From assembly GCF_001437405.1 (NCBI RefSeq), contig NZ_JQBY01000019.1, positions 1 through 41,853 of the forward strand: 41,853 nt of DNA. Direction: 5' to 3'. This document shows, in pieces, positions 28,059 to 36,219 of this stretch. The translations under genes and the position numbers were made by a program. Numbering within the stretch: the stretch's first letter is position 1; the number at the start of each line of letters is the position of its first letter. Under the pieces are notes generated by a model. It was not told where the DNA came from, searched no databases, and saw only the letters and a list, made by a program, of their open reading frames with translations. The DNA is from Pediococcus ethanolidurans. GTDB taxonomy: Bacteria > Bacillota > Bacilli > Lactobacillales > Lactobacillaceae.

Positions 28059-28484
28059 TTGGCTGATAAATCAGTATTAACCGTTAGTATCGTGACTCCT
28101 GATGGTCAAGTTTATGACGGAACATCCACTATGTTGGTTGTAAAAACACAAAACGGCCAGCTAGGAATCATGCCTAACCATGTCCCTATTATTGCGTCAC
28201 TATCGATTGATGAAGTACGAATTAAGCATGATGACTCTAATAAAAAAGAGGATGCAGTTGCGGTTAATGGCGGCTTTGTGGAGTTTTCGGATAACACAGC
28301 CACGATTGTTGCGGATACTGCTGAAAATGAATCTGATATCGATGTTAATCGAGCTGAAAATGCGCGTCAACGAGCCCAAGAAACTATTCGGAAGGCCCAA
28401 GATGCTCATGACAACTCAGAGTTGCGTCGTGCCCAGATTTCGTTGCGTCGTGCAATTAATCGAATTAACGTTGCAAAACATTAA
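28059..28484 (+). CDS. atpC: ATP synthase F1 subunit epsilon
   Basis: Regulatory subunit at the foot of the rotor. At 141 residues: N-terminal beta sandwich (about 1-88) and a C-terminal two-helix hairpin (about 95-140), which can extend to inhibit ATP hydrolysis. TTG start with AAGGGGGA upstream. Last gene of the operon, followed by a terminator. Confidence 0.96.
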   Translation: MADKSVLTVSIVTPDGQVYDGTSTMLVVKTQNGQLGIMPNHVPIIASLSIDEVRIKHDDSNKKEDAVAVNGGFVEFSDNTATIVADTAENESDIDVNRAENARQRAQETIRKAQDAHDNSELRRAQISLRRAINRINVAKH

Positions 28485-28493
28485 TTACGATAT

Positions 28494-28524
28494 AAAAAAG
28501 TCGAGAATTTTCTCGGCTTTTTTT
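28494..28524 (+). terminator. Terminator of the ATP synthase operon
   Basis: AAAAAGTCGAGAA/TTCTCGGCTTTTTTT forms a short strong stem with a two- to three-base loop and seven T residues. Confidence 0.92.
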
Positions 28525-28653
28525 GTTACATAAAAATACCAATGTCTCGCTATTTAAAATTTTTGTTATTAATTCGTTAAAGTGAGAAAGAAACGCGAAT
28601 TTTTAGTATGGATATGATACTATTGTAATAAATCAAAGATTGAAGAGGATTTT

Positions 28654-28887
28654 ATGAACTTATTTGGGATACAAGCTTTATTAACGTTGATATGTTATTT
28701 CTTTTTTATTTTGATTTCATTTTGGGCGATCCAAGGAATTCATTTAGAACGAATTCTTCATGTTTCGGATCCAAACCAATTTAAAGTACTGATTGTTTTG
28801 TTATCGATCGGGCTAGGCTATTTGAATAGCTCATTTTTTCTCGAATTAATTAATAATATTAGAAATTTAGGATACTTATTAAAATAG
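28654..28887 (+). CDS. DUF1146 family membrane protein (YwzB-like)
   Basis: A 77-residue protein with two hydrophobic segments (about 7-27 and 46-65) and a conserved-looking middle HLERILHV. I recognise it as the DUF1146/YwzB family, which commonly sits between the ATP synthase operon and murA in Firmicutes. The function is unknown. ATG with GAAGAGG upstream. The stop codon at 28887 lies just before the murA ribosome binding site, so the two are one transcription unit. Confidence 0.85.
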   Translation: MNLFGIQALLTLICYFFFILISFWAIQGIHLERILHVSDPNQFKVLIVLLSIGLGYLNSSFFLELINNIRNLGYLLK

Positions 28888-28901
28888 TGGAGGTTTCGTT
28901 C

Positions 28902-30191
28902 GTGGATAAGATTATTGTTAAGGGCGGCAATCGACTAAAAGGTGTAGTTGAGATTGAAGGCGCCAAAAATGCTGTTTTACCAATTTTGGCGGCTGGAATT
29001 TTGGCCAGTGAAGGTCAATTAAAACTCAGTAACGTTCCCATTTTGTCTGATGTGTATACCATGAATAATGTGCTGCGATTTTTGAACGTAGATGTGGAAT
29101 TTGATGAAGAACAACATCAAATTCTGATGGATGCAACCAATAAAATTTCGACTGAGGCACCATTTGAATACGTTTCAAAAATGCGTGCTTCGGTAGTGGT
29201 TATGGGACCTTTATTAGCTAGAACGGGACATGCAAAAGTTGCTATGCCTGGTGGCTGTGCGATTGGCTCGCGTCCGATTGATTTACATCTGAAGGGATTA
29301 ACAGCTCTAGGTGCACATATCACACAACATGATGGTTACATAGAAGCTAGTGCAAGAAAGCTGATTGGGACTAACATTTATTTAGATTTTCCTAGTGTTG
29401 GTGCCACACAGAATATCATGATGGCGGCGACTTTAGCTCAGGGTACTAGTGTGATTGAAAATGCGGCTTGTGAACCTGAGATCGTTGATTTAGCGATGAT
29501 TCTCAATAAAATGGGTGCTCACGTGACGGGAGCCGGTACTGAGACTATTCGAATTGTTGGTGTCCGTCATCTCCATGGAACAGATCATGCCGTGGTGCAA
29601 GATCGTATTGAGGCAGGTACTTTTATGGTGGCAGCGGCTGCCACACAAGGCAATGTTTTAATTAAAGATGCGATCTCTGAGCACAATAAGCCACTGATTT
29701 CGAAAATGCGTGAAATGGGTGTACAGGTGATTGAAAATGATGAGGGAATTCGAGTAGTTGGTCCTAAACGATTACAACCAGTTTCAATTAAAACATTACC
29801 ACATCCTGGATTTCCCACGGATATGCAACCTCAAATCTCTGTTTTGCAATTGTTGGCACATGGAACCAGCACTTTAACCGAAACCGTCTTTGAAAATCGA
29901 TTCATGCATTTGGAAGAGTTACGCCGAATGAATGCGCAATATAAAATTGAAGGTTCGTCGGTCATTATGAATGGACCGACAAACTTTAGTGGTGCAGAAG
30001 TTGCTGCGACTGATTTGCGGGCTGGAGCGGCACTAGTGATTGCTGGCCTGGTAGCAAAGGGATACACACAAGTTACTAATTTAAAGTATTTAGATCGTGG
30101 TTATTATAATTTCCATGGTAAACTGAGTGCTTTGGGTGCCCAGATTAAACGCGTATCAGATCCGAATACAACATTAACGGTCAAAAATTAA
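28902..30191 (+). CDS. murA: UDP-N-acetylglucosamine 1-carboxyvinyltransferase
   Basis: First committed step of peptidoglycan synthesis: transfers enolpyruvate from PEP to UDP-GlcNAc; the target of fosfomycin. 429 residues from the GTG at 28902. The upstream GTG at 28887 is rejected because GGAGG at 28889-28893 belongs ahead of 28902 and the family starts with DKIIVKGGN. The PEP-reactive Cys is Cys119 in [10 protein letters not shown], so the enzyme should be fosfomycin-sensitive. Lactobacilli have two murA genes; this is the one beside the atp operon. Confidence 0.96.
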   Translation: MDKIIVKGGNRLKGVVEIEGAKNAVLPILAAGILASEGQLKLSNVPILSDVYTMNNVLRFLNVDVEFDEEQHQILMDATNKISTEAPFEYVSKMRASVVVMGPLLARTGHAKVAMPGGCAIGSRPIDLHLKGLTALGAHITQHDGYIEASARKLIGTNIYLDFPSVGATQNIMMAATLAQGTSVIENAACEPEIVDLAMILNKMGAHVTGAGTETIRIVGVRHLHGTDHAVVQDRIEAGTFMVAAAATQGNVLIKDAISEHNKPLISKMREMGVQVIENDEGIRVVGPKRLQPVSIKTLPHPGFPTDMQPQISVLQLLAHGTSTLTETVFENRFMHLEELRRMNAQYKIEGSSVIMNGPTNFSGAEVAATDLRAGAALVIAGLVAKGYTQVTNLKYLDRGYYNFHGKLSALGAQIKRVSDPNTTLTVKN

Positions 30192-30217
30192 TTTTTTGAT
30201 AAAAAAAGAAAACTAAT

Positions 30218-30266
30218 GACGGTCGATTAACAACATTTAGTGAAACGTGTTGCTTAATTGACCGTC
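30218..30266 (+). terminator. Hairpin after murA, probable terminator
   Basis: GACGGTC..ATTAA.AACA and TGTTGCTTAATTGACCGTC pair over most of their length. The following stretch is T-rich but interrupted (TGTTCGTTTGATTTT), so termination may be partial. Confidence 0.7.
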
Positions 30267-30310
30267 TGTTCGTTTGATTTTATGCCCTGATTTTGAGCAG
30301 ATTTCATCTT

Positions 30311-30337
30311 TTGAGAGAATAATGGGTGTGCTATAAT
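30311..30337 (+). promoter_or_regulatory. Candidate promoter of yidD-rodA
   Basis: A perfect TATAAT at 30332-30337 has TTGAGA at 30311-30316 upstream, with a short 15-base spacer. It lies after the murA terminator and about 40 bases before the yidD start. Confidence 0.5.
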
Positions 30338-30375
30338 AGGCTGTTAGATTGGATATTTTAGAGAGGTGGATACAT

Positions 30376-30636
30376 TTGAAAAGCTTATTTTTAATGTTTG
30401 TGCGTGCCTATCAAAAATTTATATCACCACTTTTTCCACCAAGTTGCCGATATTACCCAACCTGTTCTAATTACATGGTTGGAGCCCTAAAAAAACATGG
30501 TGCATTTAAGGGAACTCTAATGGGAATAGCACGGATCTTACGCTGTAATCCATTCGTTAAGGGTGGCTATGATCCTGTTCCGAACTACTTTACGTTGAAA
30601 CGTAACCCACATCCTGATGAAAAAATATTAAATTAA
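30376..30636 (+). CDS. yidD: Membrane protein insertion efficiency factor YidD
   Basis: A small protein that assists YidC-dependent membrane insertion. The TTG at 30376 gives 86 residues; GAGAGGTGGA lies 5 bases upstream, whereas the frame extending to 30349 has no site. An N-terminal amphipathic helix leads to [22 protein letters not shown], the Cys-containing YidD signature, then a second conserved part [14 protein letters not shown]. It is peripheral to the inner membrane face. It is first in a run with DUF2969 and rodA. Confidence 0.94.
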   Translation: MKSLFLMFVRAYQKFISPLFPPSCRYYPTCSNYMVGALKKHGAFKGTLMGIARILRCNPFVKGGYDPVPNYFTLKRNPHPDEKILN

Positions 30637-30653
30637 CTCGTATGGAGGAAAAT

Positions 30654-30872
30654 ATGTCTAAAAAGCAACAGAGTGTCAAAGTTCAAATAGAAGAAAAAGA
30701 AGTTAATGGAGAAACCATCCAGCAGCTATTCATTGCTAAAAATTTAATTGGCGAAATTACTCCGCAAGATAAGGAATTTGCGACTCATTTAATTGGCGGC
30801 GGAGATTTTACGGCGAAGTCATTAGACGATGCCGTTGAATGGCTTTTGCAAGAATACAATCTTCACCAGTAG
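30654..30872 (+). CDS. DUF2969 family protein
   Basis: A 72-residue soluble protein starting at the ATG at 30654, with GGAGG at 30644-30648 upstream. A start 12 bases earlier would overlap that site. It resembles the DUF2969 family found in lactobacilli beside rodA, with a likely beta-rich front part and a short C-terminal helix (SLDDAVEWLLQEYNL). The function is unknown. Position between yidD and rodA suggests an envelope role, which is inference only. Confidence 0.8.
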   Translation: MSKKQQSVKVQIEEKEVNGETIQQLFIAKNLIGEITPQDKEFATHLIGGGDFTAKSLDDAVEWLLQEYNLHQ

Positions 30873-30902
30873 GCATAAGCAGATTAAGGAAGGGTCTTTG
30901 TA

Positions 30903-32105
30903 TTGAATAACGATTCACGAGTTAGAAGACGGGAAGGCGATTCTCGCATTGATTATGGAATAATTTTTTCGGTTTTAATGTTAGCTTTGATTGGCCTGGC
31001 TTCAATATACGTGGCTGCGTCGCATGATACGGGTAGTGTAAAGGTCATTCGGCAGGTTGCTTCACAATTAGTTTGGTATGTACTAGGGATCGCCGCGGTA
31101 GTTGTCATTATGCAGTTTGATTCTGAACAACTCTGGAGGCTAGCTCCATATGCATATTGGTTTGGTATTTTTCTGTTGGTGGCCGTTTTGCTGTTTTATA
31201 GTCGAACGTATGCGGCCAGCACAGGTGCCAAAAGTTGGTTTGCTTTTAAGGGATTTACTTTTCAGCCGTCTGAAGTGATGAAACCGGCTTATATTTTAAT
31301 GATGGCCAAGGTTATTACAGATTTCAATGCTCAGCATAAACGACACACGATGCGATCTGATTGGCAGTTAATTGGTAAAATGATTCTTTGGACCATTCCC
31401 ATTCCAGTACTATTACTTTTGCAACATGATTTTGGGACCATGCTTGTTTTTATTGCTATTTTTGCAGGATTGATCATTGTTTCTGGAATAACGTGGAGAA
31501 TTCTGGTACCAGCATTTGTAACGGTTACTATTTTGGCCAGCAGCACACTAATGTTGGTAGTCAGTGACTGGGGACGAACGATATTATCACATGTTGGTTT
31601 CGAGAGTTATCAATTTAGCCGAATTGATACTTGGTTGCATCCTTCAGCAGATACAACTAATCAAGGCTATCAGCTATGGCAGAGCATTAAAGCCATTGGA
31701 TCTGGTCAAATCTTTGGAAAAGGTTTCAATGTTTCTAATGTTTATGTACCAGTTCGTGAATCAGATATGATTTTTTCTGTAATCGGTGAAAACTTTGGCT
31801 TCATTGGAAGTGCTGTTTTAATTTTACTGTATATGCTTTTAATCTACCAAATGTTACGGGTAACTTTTGATACTAAAAATGCTTTCTATGCTTATATTGC
31901 CACTGGAACCATTATGATGATCCTATTTCATGTTTTAGAAAATATTGGCATGAACATTGGGTTGTTACCTTTAACTGGTATTCCGCTCCCCTTTGTAAGT
32001 CAAGGTGGGTCGGCACTTATTGGTAATATGATCGGAATTGGATTGATTATGTCGATGCGTTTCCATCATGATTCGTATAATACATTACAAAAAACAGATT
32101 TTTAA
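30903..32105 (+). CDS. rodA: SEDS family glycosyltransferase, RodA-type
   Basis: Polymerises lipid II into glycan strands for lateral wall growth, working with a class B PBP in the membrane. The 400-residue protein has about ten transmembrane helices. The GAKSWFAF..FQPSEVMKPA segment (about residues 108-130) and the C-terminal LTGIPLPFVSQGGSALIGNMIGIG stretch are SEDS signatures. TTG start with AGGAAGGG upstream. RodA is preferred over FtsW because no division genes are nearby and the loop after GAKSW fits RodA, but this choice is not certain. Confidence 0.9.
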   Translation: MNNDSRVRRREGDSRIDYGIIFSVLMLALIGLASIYVAASHDTGSVKVIRQVASQLVWYVLGIAAVVVIMQFDSEQLWRLAPYAYWFGIFLLVAVLLFYSRTYAASTGAKSWFAFKGFTFQPSEVMKPAYILMMAKVITDFNAQHKRHTMRSDWQLIGKMILWTIPIPVLLLLQHDFGTMLVFIAIFAGLIIVSGITWRILVPAFVTVTILASSTLMLVVSDWGRTILSHVGFESYQFSRIDTWLHPSADTTNQGYQLWQSIKAIGSGQIFGKGFNVSNVYVPVRESDMIFSVIGENFGFIGSAVLILLYMLLIYQMLRVTFDTKNAFYAYIATGTIMMILFHVLENIGMNIGLLPLTGIPLPFVSQGGSALIGNMIGIGLIMSMRFHHDSYNTLQKTDF

Positions 32106-32124
32106 ATAAAGCTAATATTTGTGG

Positions 32125-32153
32125 TTGACAGACATGAAATGAATGGGTATACT
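32125..32153 (+). promoter_or_regulatory. Promoter of the T-box/metNIQ transcript
   Basis: TTGACA (32125-32130), a 17-base spacer, and TATACT (32148-32153): a near-perfect housekeeping promoter. The transcript would begin near 32160, giving a leader of about 310 bases. Confidence 0.92.
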
Positions 32154-32159
32154 GCATTT

Positions 32160-32440
32160 AGTAGCTAAACATTAAAACAAGATGAGTAAATTGATTATTA
32201 CTTTAAGAGAGTTCCCATTGGTGAGACGGAACAGTGAGGTTAGTTGAAGATGGTCTTGATTAGAAAAGGTATTTACGAGCAATCTGTAAGTGAATACTGG
32301 GTGCGCCCATTATAGCGTTAGAGTTGTTTGACTCGTTAAGGCCGACTTTGTGAAAAGTTGGTAAATTTGGGTGGTAACACGGAAGAGAAGTCTTTCGTCC
32401 TAGTTGATTTTTATATCAGCAGGACGGAGGACTTTTTTGT
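32160..32440 (+). promoter_or_regulatory. T-box leader (tRNA-sensing riboswitch)
   Basis: The leader has T-box landmarks: AGAGAG followed by the GGTGAGAC element in stem I (near 32207-32226), the GGGTGGTAAC antiterminator box at 32369-32378, then a terminator at 32389-32438. The UGGU in the box pairs with an ACCA tRNA end, so the sensed tRNA has A73, as elongator tRNA-Met does. Downstream genes are metNIQ, which makes methionine the expected signal. I could not place the specifier codon by eye. Uncharged tRNA would stabilise the antiterminator and switch transport on. Confidence 0.88.
32389..32438 (+). terminator. Regulated terminator of the T-box
   Basis: AGTC..CGTCCT and GTTGAT pair with ATCAGC and AGGACG..GGACT, followed by TTTTTTG. 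The stem is continuous except for small mismatches. It is mutually exclusive with the antiterminator that uses 32369-32400. Confidence 0.9.
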
Positions 32441-32469
32441 TTGGTTAAAAGAAAGAGGAGGTTGATTAT

Positions 32470-33507
32470 TTGATAGAATTTAAAGATGTTTCTAAGACCT
32501 TCACAACAGAAAAGGGAACTGTTAAAGCAATTGAAGATGTGAATATGCAAATTGAGGATGGCGAAATCTTTGGAATAGTTGGATATTCCGGTGCTGGTAA
32601 GACAACCTTAATTCGAATGTTAAATGGTCTTGAAACACCAACGACTGGTGAGGTTGAAGTCAATGGTACAAAAATCTCTAAGTTGGATCGGGGAGCTTTA
32701 AGAAAAAAACGCCATAAAATTGGCATGATCTTTCAACATTTTAATCTATTATGGTCACGAACCGTTCGTAAGAACATTGAATTTCCCCTTGAAATTGCTA
32801 AAATTTCAAAAGCTGATCGAAAGAAAAAAGCAGATGAATTGATCAAGTTAGTTGGATTAGAGGGTAAGGAAGATGCTTATCCGTCTGAACTGTCCGGTGG
32901 ACAAAAACAGCGGGTAGGCGTTGCTAGAGCTTTAGCAAATGATCCTGAAATTTTACTTTCAGATGAAGCAACCAGTGCTTTAGATCCACAGACAACCGAT
33001 GAGGTTTTGGATTTGTTAATGGATATCAACAAACGTTTAGGAATTACGATTATCTTGATTACGCATGAAATGCATGTTATTCGAAAAATTTGTGATCATG
33101 TGGCTGTTTTAGACGGTGGTAAGATTATCGAATCTGGTCAAGTTCTAGATGTTTTCAAACATCCACAACAGCCAATTACCAAACGATTTGTTTATTCCGA
33201 GGCAGCACCATCACCGGAAGATACAAATGTAGTAGTTGAACAGCTGTTAAAAGAATATCCTAATGGCCGTATCATTCAGTTAACCTTTCATGGCAATCAA
33301 GCAAATCTGCCTATTGTATCTGAAATCATTCATAAGTTTCCAAAACTACGAATTAGCATTATTGAAGGAAATATTCATCAAACGCAGGAGGGTGCAATTG
33401 GGTCGCTGTTCTTGCAGTTAATTGGTGATGAACAGGATATCAAGGGCGCCTTAGATTATCTAAAGACGATGCGTGTTGAAACGGAGGTGATCGAACATGG
33501 GCGGTAA
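32470..33507 (+). CDS. metN: Methionine ABC transporter, ATP-binding protein
   Basis: Energises import of methionine. The 345-residue protein has Walker A GYSGAGKTT at about 38-46, signature LSGGQKQR, and a Walker B with the sequence ILLSDEAT, where Ser-Asp-Glu is the normal MetN form. A C-terminal NIL domain (about 265-340) binds methionine and gives trans-inhibition in characterised MetNI. TTG start with AGGAGG upstream. It overlaps metI by 11 bases. Control is by the T-box leader upstream. Confidence 0.95.
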   Translation: MIEFKDVSKTFTTEKGTVKAIEDVNMQIEDGEIFGIVGYSGAGKTTLIRMLNGLETPTTGEVEVNGTKISKLDRGALRKKRHKIGMIFQHFNLLWSRTVRKNIEFPLEIAKISKADRKKKADELIKLVGLEGKEDAYPSELSGGQKQRVGVARALANDPEILLSDEATSALDPQTTDEVLDLLMDINKRLGITIILITHEMHVIRKICDHVAVLDGGKIIESGQVLDVFKHPQQPITKRFVYSEAAPSPEDTNVVVEQLLKEYPNGRIIQLTFHGNQANLPIVSEIIHKFPKLRISIIEGNIHQTQEGAIGSLFLQLIGDEQDIKGALDYLKTMRVETEVIEHGR

Positions 33508-34183
33508 TACTGGCTATTTTGAGTTTAGTACGGTTGATTGGAATCAAATGTGGAGTGCTACTTGGGAGACCATTTGGATGACGGTTGTTTCAATCGTCGC
33601 TGTCGCAGTTCTAGGTTATTTTATTGGTTTACTGCTATTTGAAACAAGTGGTAGTCATAATTTGATTGTTAGAATTATCAATTGGATTGTTGCTTTGTTT
33701 GTGAATGTGTTCCGATCCATTCCGTTTATTATTTTGATTGTTCTATTATTACCTTTTACCAAACAGGTGGTTGGGACAATCATTGGTCCTGTTGCCGCAT
33801 TACCATCGTTGATCGTTTCAGCCGCACCGTTTTATGGACGAATGGTGGAATTGGCATTTCATGAAATTGATCGAGGCGTGTTAGAAGCCTCAGATGCTAT
33901 GGGTGCAAGTCAATGGCAGATCATTACTAAAGTTTTGTTACCAGAGAGCTTACCGGCTTTGATTTCAGGTATTACTGTGACAACCATTTCTTTGATTGGT
34001 TACACGGCAATGGCCGGTGCAATCGGTGCTGGTGGCCTGGGAAATTTGGCTTACCAAGAAGGATTTGAGAGTAGTAATAACACGGTAACTTTGGTTGCCA
34101 CGGTAATTATTGTGTTAATTGTTTTTGCTTTCCAATTTATCGGGGACTTCGCAACCCGAAAAGTTGATAAACGTGTACTTTAA
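33497..34183 (+). CDS. metI: Methionine ABC transporter, permease
   Basis: A 228-residue integral membrane protein with about five transmembrane helices and a cytoplasmic EAA loop (EASDAMGASQWQIITKVLLP, about residues 129-150), which docks on MetN. ATG lies 11 bases inside metN, with GGAGGTGATC upstream, a nearly complete match to the 16S rRNA 3' end. Two copies would form the channel. Confidence 0.95.
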   Translation: MGGNTGYFEFSTVDWNQMWSATWETIWMTVVSIVAVAVLGYFIGLLLFETSGSHNLIVRIINWIVALFVNVFRSIPFIILIVLLLPFTKQVVGTIIGPVAALPSLIVSAAPFYGRMVELAFHEIDRGVLEASDAMGASQWQIITKVLLPESLPALISGITVTTISLIGYTAMAGAIGAGGLGNLAYQEGFESSNNTVTLVATVIIVLIVFAFQFIGDFATRKVDKRVL

Positions 34184-34202
34184 TTTTAGGAGGAGTTTGA
34201 AT

Positions 34203-35036
34203 ATGAAGAAGAGTAAAATTTTTAGTTTATTAGCAGTTGCTGCAACTGCATTGTTGTTGGTTTCTTGTGGTAAAAAAACAAGTACGAGTTCTAAAACAAC
34301 CACCATTACGGTTGGAGCATCCGCGGTACCTCATGCCCAGATTTTAAAACATGTGCAACCTGAATTAAAAAAGGAAGGCGTCAATTTAAAAATTAAAGTT
34401 TTCCAAGATTATGTTTTACCAAACAAGGCCTTGGCTAACGGCGATATTGATGCTAACTATTTCCAACACATTCCATTCCTCAAGCAATGGAATAAGGCAA
34501 ATAAGGGTAACTTAATTGATGCTGGTGCCGTTCATTTGGAACCAATTTCAGTATTTTCAAAAAAATATAAGAACTTAAAAAAACTTCCCAAGAATGCAAC
34601 CGTGTTAGTTAGCAGCAATACCCCTGATTATGGGCGAGTTTTAACGATTTTTAAGGATGCTGGGTTAATCACTATTAAGAAGGGTGTGGATATTACAAGC
34701 GCTAACTTTAGTGATATCGCTTCTAATCCTAAACATTTACAATTCAAGCACAGCTACGAACCAAAGTTGATGCCTCAATTATATAAGAATAATCAGGGCG
34801 ATGCTGTTGTGATTAATGCGAACTACGCGGTTCAAAGTGGCTTAAATCCAATCACACAATCAGTTGCAATTGAAAAATCTTCATCACCATATAAGAATAT
34901 CATTGCAATTCGTCCTAATGAAAAGAATAATAAGGCGATCAAGAAATTGGTTAAGGCACTACAATCCAAGAGTACACAATCATGGATCAAGACTCATTAC
35001 AAGGGTGCCGTTTTACCTGTAAAGTCTGTTAAATAA
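34203..35036 (+). CDS. metQ: Methionine-binding lipoprotein
   Basis: Substrate-binding protein that delivers methionine to MetI. The ATG at 34203 with TAGGAGG upstream gives 277 residues. The signal peptide ends in the lipobox LVSC with Cys22 as the lipid anchor. The mature NlpA/MetQ-type domain is complete (TVGASAVPHAQILKH at its start). The longer frame to 34119 reads through the metI end and is rejected. A terminator follows. Confidence 0.95.
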   Translation: MKKSKIFSLLAVAATALLLVSCGKKTSTSSKTTTITVGASAVPHAQILKHVQPELKKEGVNLKIKVFQDYVLPNKALANGDIDANYFQHIPFLKQWNKANKGNLIDAGAVHLEPISVFSKKYKNLKKLPKNATVLVSSNTPDYGRVLTIFKDAGLITIKKGVDITSANFSDIASNPKHLQFKHSYEPKLMPQLYKNNQGDAVVINANYAVQSGLNPITQSVAIEKSSSPYKNIIAIRPNEKNNKAIKKLVKALQSKSTQSWIKTHYKGAVLPVKSVK

Positions 35037-35046
35037 GTTCTCATAT

Positions 35047-35090
35047 AAAAAGTTACCAAAACTGACACTATAGGCTTTGGTAACTTTTTT
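35047..35090 (+). terminator. Terminator of metNIQ
   Basis: AAAAAGTTACCAAA/TTTGGTAACTTTTTT, a 14-bp perfect stem with a 15-base loop. Confidence 0.93.
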
Positions 35091-35093
35091 ATA

Positions 35094-35121
35094 TTGACCA
35101 TCTTTTGAAAAATGGTACGAT
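35094..35121 (+). promoter_or_regulatory. Promoter of the hydroxyacid dehydrogenase gene
   Basis: TTGACC (35094-35099), a 16-base spacer, and TACGAT (35116-35121). It lies directly after the metNIQ terminator, so the gene is an independent unit. Confidence 0.7.
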
Positions 35122-35150
35122 AAAGTTAATAATGAGAAAAGGGTGTTAAG

Positions 35151-36065
35151 ATGCGAAAATTTGGAATTATTGGTTTAGGTAATGTTGGACGTACAGTTGC
35201 ATATACTTTGGTTACAAAGGGAATTGCAGATTCCCTAGTACTTATTGATAAAGATCAGAAGAAGGCACGTGCGGAGCAATTAGACCTGCAGGATGCACAA
35301 GCAAGATTAAACACAACAACGCAAGTGACAATTCAGGATTATGATAACCTGAAAGATGTTGATATTTTGTATATCTCGGCTGGAGACATTTCAATTTCAA
35401 CTAACGGTGGTGACCGCTTTGATGAATTCAAATTTACAGCTGCTGTTGTGAAAGAAATTGCACCTAAGATTGTTGCTTCAGGATTCAAAGGTTTTATTAT
35501 CGATATTATGAATCCTTGTGATGCTGTGACAAGTTACTTACAGAAATTAACTGGATTTTCAAAACAACGCGTTTTTGGTACCGGAACTTTCTTAGATACA
35601 GCACGGATGCAGCGAGTTGTTGGTGAGAAATTAAATGTTAATCCGCGCAGTGTTGAAGGTTATGTGTTAGGGGAACACGGTAATACGCAATTTGTAGCTT
35701 GGTCAAGTGTTCGGGTCCAAGGTGAGGCGATTCAAGACTTACCTGAAGCTAAGAACTTTGATTTTGATAAGTTAGCTGATGAAGCTAAACAAGGAGCTTG
35801 GGAAGTTGCTTCAGGAAAAGGTTTCACTTCTGATGCCATTGCTACTTGTGGTGTGAGCTTGGGACAGGCAGTTTTGTCAGATGCCCGGTTAGTTTGCCCA
35901 GTATCAGGTTACAGTAAGAAGTATGATACGTATGTTGGTTTACCAGCAATCGTTGGTAAAAATGGAATCGAATCAGTTGTTGATTTACCATTAACAGACG
36001 AAGAAACAAAGAAATTTGCTAGCTCTGCTCAGATGATTCATGATAATGTGGCTAAACTAGGCTAA
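35151..36065 (+). CDS. L-2-hydroxyisocaproate dehydrogenase-type enzyme (LDH family)
   Basis: NAD-dependent L-2-hydroxyacid dehydrogenase of the lactate/malate dehydrogenase family. The 304-residue protein has GLGNVG at 8-13, an NAD-selecting Asp in LID near 33, the substrate Arg and Asp in FLDTARMQR (Asp149, Arg152), and catalytic His176 in LGEHGNTQFVAW. The active-site loop ISISTNGGDRFDEFK resembles the Weissella confusa L-HicDH loop rather than the tight lactate-specific loop. It is therefore expected to reduce branched 2-keto acids from amino acid breakdown (2-ketoisocaproate and relatives), not mainly pyruvate. ATG with AAAGGG upstream. Own promoter and terminator. Confidence 0.85.
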   Translation: MRKFGIIGLGNVGRTVAYTLVTKGIADSLVLIDKDQKKARAEQLDLQDAQARLNTTTQVTIQDYDNLKDVDILYISAGDISISTNGGDRFDEFKFTAAVVKEIAPKIVASGFKGFIIDIMNPCDAVTSYLQKLTGFSKQRVFGTGTFLDTARMQRVVGEKLNVNPRSVEGYVLGEHGNTQFVAWSSVRVQGEAIQDLPEAKNFDFDKLADEAKQGAWEVASGKGFTSDAIATCGVSLGQAVLSDARLVCPVSGYSKKYDTYVGLPAIVGKNGIESVVDLPLTDEETKKFASSAQMIHDNVAKLG

Positions 36066-36073
36066 AAAAATTC

Positions 36074-36140
36074 AAAAAGCTTTTAAATCAAATTGAGACT
36101 GGGGAAAACTCTCAGTTTCTTTGATTTAAAGGCTTTTTTT
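36074..36140 (+). terminator. Terminator of the dehydrogenase gene
   Basis: AAGCTTTTAAATCAAA pairs with TTTGATTTAAAGGCTT, with an inner GAGACTG/CTCAGTTTC helix, followed by seven T residues. Confidence 0.9.
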
Positions 36141-36142
36141 GC

Positions 36143-36171
36143 TTGACAGAAAATTAGTTCTTCAGTATAGT
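36143..36171 (+). promoter_or_regulatory. Promoter of the five-gene ABC operon
   Basis: TTGACA (36143-36148), a 17-base spacer, and TATAGT (36166-36171): one of the best promoters in the window. It is the only clear one before the run 36220-40813. Confidence 0.9.
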
Positions 36172-36189
36172 TAATCACATGAGTAACTA
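36168..36189 (+). promoter_or_regulatory. Inverted repeat over the -10 box, candidate GntR operator
   Basis: TAGTTA (36168-36173) and TAACTA (36184-36189) form 6-bp arms 10 bases apart, covering the -10 box and the start site. Extra half-sites occur as TTAGTT at 36154-36159 and AACTAA at 36189-36194 within the same stretch. The arrangement fits a dimeric YtrA-type repressor encoded as the third gene. Confidence 0.55.
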
Positions 36190-36219
36190 ACTAATTCACT
36201 AATGTGGGGGAATAAAACT

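Noticed and set aside
34119-34202. Upstream extension of metQ
   Set aside because: It runs through the 3' end of metI. The TAGGAGG site and a normal lipoprotein signal peptide point to 34203.
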